A stretch of DNA of 34,170 nt from Paramecium sonneborni (lineage: Eukaryota; Ciliophora; Oligohymenophorea; Peniculida; Parameciidae). Of the stretch, positions 1 to 10,425 are shown one piece after another. The stretch lies in NCBI GenBank assembly GCA_905182985.1, contig CAJJDN010000244.1:15461-49630 (forward strand). The letters are read 5' to 3'. The translations under genes were made by a program, and so were the position numbers. Below the pieces are notes generated by a model. The model was not told where the DNA came from. It did not search any database and saw only the letters and a program-made list of their open reading frames with translations. How positions within the stretch are numbered: the stretch's first letter is position 1; each line of letters opens with the position of its first letter.

Positions 1-470
1 CTTGATCAAATAACCTATCATCATGAATTGTTAAATAAATATGAGGATGTCATTAATTGGTTGGACAAAGCCTTAGCAATCGAACCTAGACATGCTAATT
101 CTTCAATGGGAAATATAGTTTAATTTTAATATTAGGTGCATGAAGTTATTATAAATTAAATTTGAAAAATATTTTTTATAAATAGGAGGATGCAATCGCT
201 CTGTTAGAAAGGTCAATCCTAGATATCTTTATCCAAGATAGGTAGATTTAATTTGAATTTAATTATTAGATTCATGTTTATGAAGTTATTATTAATTGAA
301 ATTGGATATAAAAATGTTAAGTAAATATGAGTAGGCAATTACTTGGTTGGAAAAGGCTTTTACTATCAACTCCAGACATGTTTTCTCGTTAACAGAGAAA
401 AGTTGAACTAATTTGAACTTATTTATCAGCTCAATGTTTGACTATAATTAAATACTAAACGAAGTATTTT
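1..470 (+). pseudogene. Decayed TPR-repeat gene fragment
   Basis: Three tetratricopeptide-like helices can be read on the plus strand with TAA/TAG as Gln, each in a different frame. One is YEDVINWLDKALAIEPRHAN near 40-105, a second is EDAIALLERSILDIF near 187-231, and a third is YEQAITWLEKAFTINSRH near 319-375. They recur about every 145 bases, and the DNA between them is itself repeated (a TTAATTT..GAAGTTATTAT segment near 120-160 and again near 247-295). This spacing fits a TPR array with a short intron after each repeat, as in the intact gene at 3417. TGA stops and frame changes between repeats mean it is broken. The 5' part lies outside the window. TPR proteins are protein-binding scaffolds; no specific partner can be inferred. 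Confidence 0.55.
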
Positions 471-719
471 ATAAGTTTTATCAACATTCCAATAGTTTCG
501 CTTAAAATGTTCATGAAAATTTTTATATGGAATACAGTTAGCTTGTGTAATTTAAATTAGTGGCATGGAATATATCATTAATTTCTAATTAATCTTAAAA
601 ATGAATTTAAATATAAACCTATTGCTAAATATCACTTTTTGGGGAAAATATGGAAATGATTTGAAATAAGGAAAATAGAAATTCTAAGATTTAGTAAATT
701 TTTTTTTGAATTAGCAAGA

Positions 720-1184
720 GGAAGTAGAGAGTACAATGAGGGCCTTAAGAATGGAATATGGATTTATATTGCAATGAGTTCTTGCAATATAATGTTGTTA
801 GGAGTATATAGCCAAGGGATAAAATTGAGTTGATGGGATATGCTAATTAAGAAATAGATTTATTTGCTTGAAAATTATGGTTAGTATAATCAATTAGAAA
901 TTCTCAACTTTAAGATTTTGGATAGTATCATCTTGGAGTTAGATAAGGGAAATGAGATGTAAAAACAATAAAATATAATGAGCATGCTGCTTTTAATTAA
1001 GACTTTGAAGACTATTGAAAGCAAATATCATTAGTAATAGTATGAACAAGTAAAAATAAATGTTCCATTTATATTTAACTAAGTAAATGTTTAGTCAATA
1101 GTAGTTAATCCTCCATTAAATGATTTAATGTTAAAAGTTATATTTCTATTAATTTTGCTAAACTTCTAGTGTAAAATTAATTGA
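720..1184 (+). pseudogene. GxYxxGxKxGxW-repeat protein remnant
   Basis: From about 732 the frame reads YNEGLKNGIWIYI and, 20 residues on, GVYSQGIKLS-stop-WDML. This is the spacing of the Gly-x-Tyr-x-x-Gly-x-Lys-x-Gly-x-Trp repeats (MORN/YwqK-like) that I recall from many uncharacterised Paramecium proteins. One TGA sits where the second repeat should carry Gly or Gln before WD. From the ATG at 840 the same frame stays open to TGA at 1182-1184 (114 codons), with a glutamine-rich, partly helical stretch and a hydrophobic end. I cannot name a function. The stop inside the repeat and the missing 5' end suggest a pseudogene. Confidence 0.4.
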
Positions 1185-1389
1185 GTCATAATTTAGTAAT
1201 TATAGGTGCATAACATATATTCCTGTAAGAATTTTCTAAAATAGATATGAAATTCATTCATAATATTATAGATTTCTTTTAAATAGTGATAATAAAAAAT
1301 CAAACTTAATAGATGAGCAATCATATATTTGTAAATTATAAATCTAAGACATAAAATGATAAGATTTAAGGTTAAGTATTATTGAGATA

Positions 1390-2080
1390 CATCAATGTAA
1401 TTAAAAAAAATCTTCTCTTTTAATTTTTTTATTCTTCAATTAACTAATCAACTTTATTTTGTTCAAACCATTTAATTCTTATTGTATCATTCCATTCACC
1501 AACTTTAACTTTTTTATTTTATGAATAACAGATTCCAATTCCATGTTATCTTTCTAAGAAATAAGATAATAATACAACCTTATATAAAGGTTCCTATAAA
1601 CTTTTTACCATATATGGTATCCTTTGCCATGTATTTGATGTTTTTTCTATTATCCTTTATACTTTTATCTGGCCAAAAAAATGTTCCTTCTCCAGATCAT
1701 CTTAGAAGAATTCCCCTAAAAATAGAATAATAAGTATTCACCCTCATATCTTAAACCATCACCAAAACTTAATATACCTTAACCTTGTTTCTTACCTTAA
1801 AAATATTGACCTTCATATTTTGCTCTATCTGGCCAATTTTCTACTCCTTTACCATATTATTTATCATTTTTCCACTAGAAATAGAATATAATATTTACTT
1901 CTCCTTCAAATTTGTATCCATTTATACTAAAATAAATTTTTACCATTTACTTTATCATTTTTCCATTCTCCATCCTATATATCACCATCTCGCCATTTAC
2001 TTTTACCATGTCCATCTCTCATTCCATTTTTCCACTCTCCTTCATAAATAGCACATAATTTAAATTATATAGGAGGTAAT
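1390..2080 (-). pseudogene. MORN-repeat gene, broken copy
   Basis: The minus strand encodes successive MORN repeats of about 23 residues: YEGEWKNGMRDGHGKSKW, then DGEWKNDKVNGK, then EGEWKNDKQYGKGVENWPDR and YEGQYFQGKKQGQGILSF. Short introns are still recognisable: one of 24 bases beginning GTAAATATTATATTC, one of about 26 beginning GTGAATACTTATT, and a 25-base intron beginning GTTGTATTATTATC. Lesions include a one-base shift after the second repeat, a 4-base deletion near 1695 that removes the His-Gly of the LHGEG motif, and loss of most of the following repeats near 1610. The last 100 bases closely match the intact MORN gene at 33687-34170, including the shared 25-base intron. MORN repeats bind lipids and membranes or act as scaffolds at cortical structures. 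The two short plus-strand standard-code frames here are shadows. Confidence 0.75.
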
Positions 2081-3416
2081 TTCTTACTTTCAACACAATT
2101 TATTTTACTTTTTATTAAATCATTTTCTTTTTAATTAATTGCTACATTCATAATTTCACAATTTAATTGAGAATATTAATTGAATATTTTCTATGTGGTG
2201 TAAGTATATAAATAAATATCTATGGACATTCTTAAAAAGGTATACCTTTTTGAAATTAAAATCATATACATTCATAAATTAATAATTTTCGATATGAAAA
2301 TACAAATATAGAGGAGTGGGAAAATCAAATAAGATTATAAAAAATGATTTCAAACATCAATATCAGTTAGAGGCGTGGTCTGCTAATTCATTTTCTTCAT
2401 TGATTATATTTGAACTTTAATTGAGGTTATATATTGTTTTGGTTTAAAGAGATTGACTTAAATATAAATTATCGTGAATCATATAGTAAAAGAATCTATA
2501 ATCTTAATATAATTGAGTTTTGAATTGAATAAATATATTTTAGAATTTTGGATGCAATCAATAAATCAATCAATGATAACAAATCATATACATCATTATA
2601 TAAAATGATAGGAAATTACTGAAGATTAAAATTGAAAACTATCATGTCAATATTAATTTATCTTTATAATTGATAAAATCAATTTAAATTTTTAAATCAT
2701 TCTAATTATTATGTATTTATTTCTAAATTTTTTAATAAATAGAGTTGAATCAGTAATTAAATAATTATCGTAATTCTATTATTATTAAATTAATCTAGAA
2801 ATGCAAAAATCTAAGTTTTATTTAATAAATTTTTTAATCCTTTTTTTCTCAATATAAATACTAGTTTTAGATAACTCAAAATAATTTTATAAAAGAGGTT
2901 TTTAACAATTCTTGTACAAAATTTAATTCTATTTTTTATTCTTTATATTTTTTTTTTCCAAAATTTATCATCATAATCCAAAATTTTTAGATATATTCAT
3001 TTTGCCATTATCTCAATAGTAAAATGCTTTGAAGAAATACTTAAATAGCTCCTAAAGATTAATAAGGATCATCATAATATCATAAAAATTCTGAATAAAT
3101 TTTATTAGCATTAGTCACAAAATTGAAATGTTTACTTAATTATCTTCATGCATTAAATTTTGTAGAAAATTTTATTTCATTATAGTTCTTACTTATCATA
3201 ACATTATTCATTATTCAGGCTTCCAGCTAATTATTTAGTTGTTATAATGAAACAAATTTGTTTCGCAACTTGAAAAAATCTCTTAAATTGATCAATAAAT
3301 TGTTTTATATACAATTTAAGTGAATTTGTATTAAGGCTTAGGTTTATTTTGAGAAGCTTTTAAAGTTTTATTTTTACATCCTTTATTATTATTATTATTG
3401 TTATTTATAATTTTTT
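2081..3416. other. AT-rich stretch without a recognised gene
   Basis: About 1.3 kb in which I see no conserved protein motif, no RNA gene and no clear repeat beyond homopolymer A/T runs and a short ATT triplet run near 3384-3400. It separates the decayed genes at the left end from the intact TPR gene, so the promoter of that gene probably lies in its last 100-200 bases. It is much longer than the few hundred bases usual between Paramecium macronuclear genes. Confidence 0.5.
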
Positions 3417-5967
3417 ATGGACTTTTTAAAAGATTACAAATGTCAATTTGAAAATCATGAAGCGGAGCCTATTCTTGGATTTTGTCTAAATGAAACTTGC
3501 AAATACGACAAATTTTGTTTTAATTGCTTTGCTGAAAAACACTAAGGTCATCAAAATGAATGCTTTAGATTTTAAAAATTGAAAGAATTGATATTTCAAT
3601 TTTTGCAAATATCCTAAGAAACCCAAATGATTAGCTAATAGATTGAAAAAGAACTTTAATAAATTAAATGGGAAATTTTTAAATAAATGAAGCCCACAAC
3701 AAAAGAATTATTGCTTAATAATAGATTTAAGCAAGTTGTTTAATCATATTTTATTTATAAATCAGAAATAACATCACAGACATCAAGGTTGAGTGATTTG
3801 AAAATTTAATTAGAAGAAAACAACTACTACGTCTTACAGAATAATAAAGATATAAATAAATAGTACTTAAGAAAGCAACTTCAATTAAATAATTATAGTA
3901 TATAATAAATTAATAAGGAAATAAAATATTGTTATTTAAAGAGAAGATTTAAGCTATAAAAAAGTTGGCGGTAGATTATAATTAAAAAAAAAATGAACTT
4001 TAAAATAAAGAATCACAAAAATAATCAGACGAAATCCAATTTGTTATAAGCACTGGTTTAAAAACTATAATAATAATTTTAGGAAATGATCTAAAGCATT
4101 TAGAAGCTTACGAAGAAGCAATCTAATTCTATGATAAAGCAATCAATAAATAAACTTAAGATGCTGATGTTTATTACAACAAAGGTATTAAGTAAATTAA
4201 CTTAAAAATAGGTGTGGCGTTAAGAAAATTAAGACAATTTGAAGATGCTATAATTTGTTTTTAATGGGTTATTTAAATTAACCCTAATGATGTAGATAGT
4301 TTTTTTTAAATAGGTATATGATTTATCATTTCAAAGGAACTATATTAAAAAAACTAAAATAATACAATGAAGCTATAGTTTATTATGATAAGGCCATTTA
4401 AATTGCTTAGAATGATATCGATTTATATTATTGTAAAGGTAATTTATTTAATTTGAATTTAAAAAAAAGGATGTGTCTTAAGAAAATTGAAACTTTTTGA
4501 GGAAGCAATAAAATAATATGATTAAATCTTATTATTAAATTCTAAAGAAATAGACGCATACTTTTATAAAGGTTATATTTTTTATAATTCAAAAATAGGA
4601 TTGTCTCTATATAAATTAAAACAATACAGTTAGGCAATTATATTCTACAAATATTCTATAAAGTTAGATCCAAGGGATTGGGATTCATACTTTAGGATGG
4701 GTAAAATTTAAAATTTTATCTTATCTTAGGATAAGCATTATTTTAATAAAAACTATATCACGAAGCAAGTTCTTATTATTAACGAGCAATAAGTTTAAAA
4801 CCTAAAAATTATAAATTATATTATTACTTAGGTAATTTATGATTTTTAGTATTTTTAGGTGAAACATTCCTATAATTGGAAAATTATTATGAGGCGATTA
4901 GATGTTATGATGAAGCTTTTAAATATGAACCAATTAATAAATCTACTTCCCTTTTATAATTGATTCTTATTTAAAAAAGTTTGTACAAATGAATATTCTT
5001 AGGTTTGGCACTAAGAAAATTAAACTTGTATCAAGATGCGATTATATGTTATGATTAGATAATAGAGCTTTTACCTGAAGAGGCTACAAGTTATTATAAT
5101 AAAGGTAAGCAATTCAAACAATCATATAGGGAATATCCTATATGATTAAATGAAATTTTAAGAAGCAATAAATTTATATGATATGGCTTTAGAAAGGAAT
5201 AAAGGAGATGCAGATATTTATTTTAACAAAGGTAAGATAATTTAATAAAATTAAAGGCAATGCATTATCAAAACTTTTATTAAATGAGGAAGCAATATAA
5301 TCATATGACTAGGCTATTGAACTTGATTCTAGAGAAGTCAAATGTTATTGTAATAAAGGTATTTTCAAGTTTAAAATAAAGGAGTTGTATTATTTAAACT
5401 ATTAAATTTTGAAGAAGCATTAAGATGTTTCAATATAGCAATTGAAATAGATCCATTATCTTATTTTGCTTTATTTAATAAAGGTCTTTAATTGTATTTA
5501 CTATTTTAGGATTAACTTTATATCATTTGTTGCATTTTCAGGAAGCTCTTGCATCTTTAGAAAAAGCAATAGAAAATCATCCTGATGTATCATTTAATAA
5601 AGGTAGCTCTATTCTTTATACCCTTTTAGGAAATGTATTACCTTAACTGTATGTACTTCATAAAGACATTTAAGATAATGAAGAGGCGTTTCAAATCAAC
5701 CATGATCCTATTTATAAAGAAAAATAAGGTAATTTTTTTGATCAACTAAAATAGCTGAATCTTTAACATTATTGGGTCTCTTAATAGAAGCCAAATGAAG
5801 AAATTGATTACCAATAATTTAATGAATCATTAAAACATTAAAAATAATATTATTCAATTAATTATGATCTTAGATTTATTGATATTGAAGTGTATTCTAA
5901 TGCAATTTAAAGGTATCACAAACTGATAGTGAAAAACCAAACAAAATTTATTTCATTATCCTTTTGA
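3417..5967 (+). CDS. B-box-like zinc finger / TPR-repeat protein, intact
   Basis: Predicted 729-residue protein. The N-terminus carries a B-box-like zinc motif: CQFENH, CLNETC, FCFNC and KHQGHQNEC within residues 9-52. A glutamine-rich helical linker follows, then about ten 34-residue TPR units of the type YEEAIQFYDKAI..YYNKG. Fourteen GT..AG introns are inferred: 3898-3917, 4056-4082, 4185-4211, 4314-4336, 4439-4469, 4572-4598, 4701-4729, 4832-4858, 4979-5002, 5105-5129, 5232-5256, 5359-5381, 5484-5509 and 5603-5629. Most fall at the same place in the repeat, inside the Gly codon of the NKG motif. Removing all of them leaves 2190 bases, exactly 730 codons, with TAA/TAG read as Gln and one TGA at the end. 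The first intron (20 nt) is the least certain. The role is probably protein-protein scaffolding; the partner is unknown. A damaged paralogue lies convergently at 7024-8800. Confidence 0.85.
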
Positions 5968-6320
5968 AATTCAAACAAATTATTTTTATTTTGCTCTCAA
6001 TTATTCAGTTATGCAGATTTTATTTCACAATTAAATAATTAATAATTATTTTATTAAGTTAAAATTCTGTTTATTATATATATTAATATGCAATTTTTAA
6101 TTTTAATAAAAAAATAAAACTGATTAAAACAATAGAAAATGAAAAAGATATTATATGGAATCTGCAATCAATAATTAATGCATATATTTAAAGAAATAAA
6201 TCAAAATCTATAGATGTGTAAATATAGTTTATTACATTGTTCTAAAGGTGATATGAAATAGTAATTCTTCTAATTTACACTCTAAAGGTTGATATTAACC
6301 TAAACCAAATATATATATTA
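5968..6320. other. Intergenic AT-rich DNA
   Basis: About 350 bases between the 3' end of the TPR gene and the 3' end of the next minus-strand frame. It holds only A/T runs and short glutamine-coding stretches without a motif. Since the genes on either side converge, it should contain two polyadenylation regions, but no specific signal stands out. Confidence 0.4.
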
Positions 6321-6960
6321 TCATTTAAAATTTTAATTTAATACCCCTACTTTACATCTACCAGTTAAATGCACACATGAGTATAAATCTTTGAATGTAT
6401 CAATAGTGAGAGTCTAATAATTAATAGAAATGCATACGAATTATTCATTTGTGGATTATTTTATCTATTTCACATGTTTCTTTTGCATATCCACTTCAAC
6501 TATTATTATATAATTTGTTGAAAATGAAAATGCTATTTATTTACCATTTTTATCTTCTTAATCATGATTCCAACAATTACCACCACCATATATATTATAC
6601 GTTCTATTTAATTCTCCAATAACTCAAGTATGGCTATTAGGAATTGTTGATCTAATGAAATTTTCAGGAGCAGTAACAATACTCATAATCGTTTTTTATT
6701 AAATAAATTTAAATTATAAAAAGGAAACTAATTCATTTTAAATTTTGATTATGGTTCCATAACTTGATAGCAACTTAAATCAGCTCTAATCTTTTTAGTT
6801 TTCTTCATAATAATAGATTAGAATGGAAATTTGAATTTTCAACTGAATAGATCTCATATTTACATTTTCCACCATTATGAAATTGAATACTTTCATTAAA
6901 ATAATAACTTCATTTACAAAATTATTTAGTCATTATCAAACTTATATAATGTTTTGAAAA
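6321..6960 (-). pseudogene. SPRY-like C-terminal fragment, broken
   Basis: An open frame of 122 codons runs on the minus strand from ATG at 6686 to TGA at 6321-6323, interrupted by one TGA at 6624-6626. It reads YNIYGGGNCWNHDQEDKNG, then IIIVEVDMQKKHVKQIKQST, then FKDLYSCVHLTGRCKVGVLN. A buried beta-strand, a GG..W element and a C-terminal DLYPCVxL-type strand are features I associate with SPRY/B30.2-like domains of Paramecium proteins; this is recall, not a search. Further upstream (6690-6960) two other frames read IQFHNGGKCKYEIYSVEN and MKKTKKIRADLSCYQVMEP, which may be the missing N-terminal half after frameshifts. It is probably a pseudogene. Confidence 0.35.
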
Positions 6961-7023
6961 AAGAAAATTTATTGAAAAAGTAAAAAAAAAGGAATAAATA
7001 TATTTATTGATATATTTATACAT

Positions 7024-8800
7024 TCATTTATTATTTTTGGCTTCTAAGTATAATATTTCAAATTCATTTTGTTCACTTTTACAGAGTTTAAGTGCATGTT
7101 CATAAAGTTCAATAGCTTAATTATAATTTTTCATCTTTGTTGTAATCAGCTCAGTAGTAAGGAATTTAATAAATTACCTTAAATATAAATTTAAATTACC
7201 CTTATTTTTATAGGCTTAAGCATAAGTTTAGTTTATCATTAAAGAATTACTGTAATTTGCTAAAGCTTCATGATCTTTATTAAGATTTTCTAATGAAACA
7301 CCTTTTACAATAAAAAAAATATTTACCCTTATTATTGTACGTAATAGCATAACTAGGATTTAATTGGATTGCTCTATCTAAACAAGCTATTTCATCACTG
7401 TATTATTTAAGTCCATTTATATTAACATCAATTATTCTTAAATTTAAAGGTATTCCTATAACAATCTATTTAATTTAAAACCTTTATTAATTTAGGTAGC
7501 TGCATTATTTGGATCTATTTCAAGTGCTTTGTCCAAACAAATAATTGCCTCTTTATATTACATCACCTTGTTTAAACATTAGCCTAACCTTTATAAAATA
7601 ACAAATACTTTTTTTAATATAACCAACACAATAACTGCATTTACATTTGAAAGCTTCCTCAATACACTAAATAGCTTCTATATTCTTATTGGAGTTTGCT
7701 AAAGAAATACCTATTTTAACAATATTTTTTACTTTTCCCATAGTAACCATGTAGAATTTAAGGTTCTTCCCTTAATACTTTTTCACATTGTTCCATAACT
7801 TCCTAATATATCTACTCTTAGTTTAACGCATAACCTTAAAAGAATTTATATTAGAATACTTTTGAAATTAACATAAAAATATTATTTGGATTCTTCCTTA
7901 GTTCTAAATTTGAATAATCCAATAAATCTCTAAATAAGTTACTATTTTTCTTTTTTGCTTATGAAATTAAAGCTAATCCTTAGCCTGGTTGATTTAATTC
8001 AGTTAACGAAATATCTAAAATATAATTATGATATACGTTAATGTACATAATGTAGCAAAAGATGCTTTTTTCTCGAATACTTTTAGCATTCAAAGAATTT
8101 ATCATAGGCCTATTACTATTTCTACATATTTAATTTATTTAAAATTTTCTTTTATTTTTTTTAATTCTATTCCTCATTGATTATTAACCAAAGAGAATAC
8201 CTTACTAAAGTTCAATTTCTATATTTTGCTATAAATTTCTGGATGATTATAATTATGACTATTCCTCTAAATTCATATTTTTTATCAACCTTTTGACCTT
8301 GCTTATTATTTAAAAGTCACGATAAATATTTATAATTAAGTTACTATAAATATTAAATTATATAGAATTACCAATTTAATTTTACTTAATGTTTTCTTCT
8401 TGATTATTGAAATATTTATACCACTCCTTAACCAATTATATGTTTTATTTTATATACTGATAATCTTATTAAGTTAAACATTCAGATAGCTTAACTAATT
8501 ATTTATTCATGTTTTCCATATATTTTGACCATTCTTCATATTTAGCATTGACTTTACAAAGGAATTATTCAATTAATTTGTTAAATTAACTAAATTTTCT
8601 TTGCATTTAGCCATTAAACTCTAAATTTAACCAAATCCTTTTAGGTCCTACTTACAATTAGTATGTTTCACCGGATCCATTGCACATTGCAAGCAAAACT
8701 AAGATTTAGAATCTTTGCATTCAAAATTTAAGCAAAATCCTTAAATATCATCACTTTAGTGTGAAATATCTTAACATGTAAACAATTTCTATTAATCCAC
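7024..8800 (-). pseudogene. B-box-like / TPR gene, broken paralogue
   Basis: The gene has the same architecture as 3417-5967. A zinc motif (CQDISH, CLNFEC, FCLQC, KHTNC) lies near the start and TPR units at the end, for example YKEAIICLDKALEIDPNNAA and SDEIACLDRAIQLNPSYA. The C-terminal third reads cleanly through introns of 22-27 bases to TGA at 7024-7026. The N-terminal half is damaged. The expected start is GTG at 8798-8800 instead of ATG. A one-base shift lies near 8610. In-frame TGA occurs at 8317-8319 and 8174-8176. Frame changes lie near 8240 and 8105. Another possible frame problem lies near 7170, after the last intron. The decay is therefore concentrated in the 5' half. It converges on the intact TPR gene, so the two form an inverted paralogue pair. 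Confidence 0.8.
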
Positions 8801-8879
8801 TTAATAAATATTTATTTAATAATAAAATATAGTACATATACATATATTTATAAAATAATGGATATTAAACATATAATTT

Positions 8880-10230
8880 TATTTGGATGACTAAATATGA
8901 AGTCACCAACTATTATTAACTCATCATACACTTTTCCATTCTATTTTTATAGTTTTATAATATTATGATTTCTCATTTTCTCAAATGTGCTTTCATGAAT
9001 ATCAAAAAATAGTTGTTGTGATACAATAGTCATTTACAAGTATGATTCAAGAAGATATTGCCAACATAAGTAATTTGTTTTAAAAAGTCTATTTAGATTT
9101 TATAGATGGGATAAATTTATACAATCAAACTATCATTCAATTTGGGAGATGGAATTTAAATAATTATTAACTACTCATCAATAATTATTTGTTAATTTTC
9201 GCACATTAAGCATTTTCCAAATTCAGATCTCTTACAGTTTGGAGGACAAGAATATTTACACAAATGACATCCATCATAAGGAAGTAAATTACCATCATCA
9301 CATTCTTCATTATAAGTGATGATAGCATCTCCACATATTGGTCCACAAGTTTTTGTTGATTTTTGATCACCCCATCCAATTTAACAATCTTAACAAATTC
9401 CTAAAATGCAATTTTAACAACCTTATATACAATCGTATTTATTTGAAAAATATCCATCAAATGGAATTACATTATCATCACATTCCTCAATATTAACAAT
9501 GCAAGGATTTCTATCTGTTTAAAAATAAAATTATTCAAATTTATATCCAAATTGAAAATATTATCCAACTAAATTCCACAGAAAGCAAGTCTTTCTGTAT
9601 TTTTACAATTAAACTCTATGATCAATTATTTACCTGAAGATACTTATTGGAAGAAATTTTATTCAATTCCATATATATTGTAAATATAATTGTTAGGCCA
9701 GTTTTTATCTTATATTTTTTCATCAGATTATTAAAATTCATTTTGTAATGATATTTCTACTACTTCATTGTTAATATTATAAGTAAAACAACTTCTTATT
9801 TTTTGAGTATCCCCTAGAATTACTTCAAAGAAAATATTTATCATATATATATTATATATCCAGCTTGTTTTAAACTTGAACTAAGCATTAACCCAAACAA
9901 ATGGTCCTCCAAATAATAACTAAAATAAATGTCATCACCTTTTTGAAAATTATCTGAAGTTTGATTATGAGACAGTGTAAATAATTCTTTTATCCTATTA
10001 TTAGTTGATGATAGATCATGAAATTAAGCTCTTGAGATTATTGAAAAAAAATATATGCATTCTAATTTTTCTTTAATTCCAAGAAGTCACCCCAATAAAT
10101 AATGTCACAAGTTTGGGTTCTAATAAAAGTTAATCTTTTTGATTTAGCCCAAGATAGTTCAAGAAACATAAATTAAACAATTGAGTACTATTTTCTTGAA
10201 AATAATATCACAATAAATTAATTAAATATA
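8880..10230 (-). pseudogene. Cysteine-rich CGDG/ECDDGN-repeat protein, broken
   Basis: The central region reads GGPFVWVNAQFKFKTSW, then a beta-rich stretch, then a run of disulfide repeats: VNIEECDDNVIPFDGY, CQNCILGICQDCQIGWG, CGPICGDAIITYNEECDDGN, LLPYDGCHLCKYSCPPNC. The motif CGD..ECDDGN..DGC matches the DUF4215/Myxococcus-type cysteine-rich repeat common in secreted ciliate proteins. The frame ends at TGA 9030-9032, but a shifted frame continues downstream with FFDIHESTF and KLQKQNGKVYDELIIVGDF, so the true C-terminus probably lies near 8880. Other frame breaks are near 9910 and 9500. The N-terminus is uncertain; an ATG giving MFLELSWAKSKRL lies near 10175. It resembles the plus-strand gene at 31240-33345. 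It is likely an extracellular or surface protein of unknown function, now broken. Confidence 0.7.
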
Positions 10231-10425
10231 AAAACTGAAAGTAATAATATGAATAATCCATCTTAAGGAATGATTAATTGAAATAATTACAGCTTAAAGA
10301 TAATGATTTAGATTATTCTCTATAATTAATTTATTCTTTGATTAAGTGTAAAAAGAGCATTCATAATATGATTAACTTATGTGCAGGTTGCATTTAATTT
10401 ATAGCAATTTGCTTTGGTTATTCAA
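10231..10425. other. Short divergent intergenic region
   Basis: About 200 AT-rich bases between the starts of the minus-strand cysteine-rich gene and the plus-strand RING gene. It is the likely shared promoter region of this divergent pair. No individual motif could be singled out. Confidence 0.35.

Noticed and set aside
1521..2051. Two plus-strand standard-code frames of 69 and 88 codons
   Set aside because: They are shadows of the minus-strand MORN pseudogene; the amino acids are low-complexity hydrophobic and show no motif.
3898..3917. A 28-bp IES starting TATAGTAT near 3895 as the cause of a frame change in the TPR gene
   Set aside because: The right end does not match the consensus and removal gives the wrong frame. 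A 20-base intron restores it exactly.
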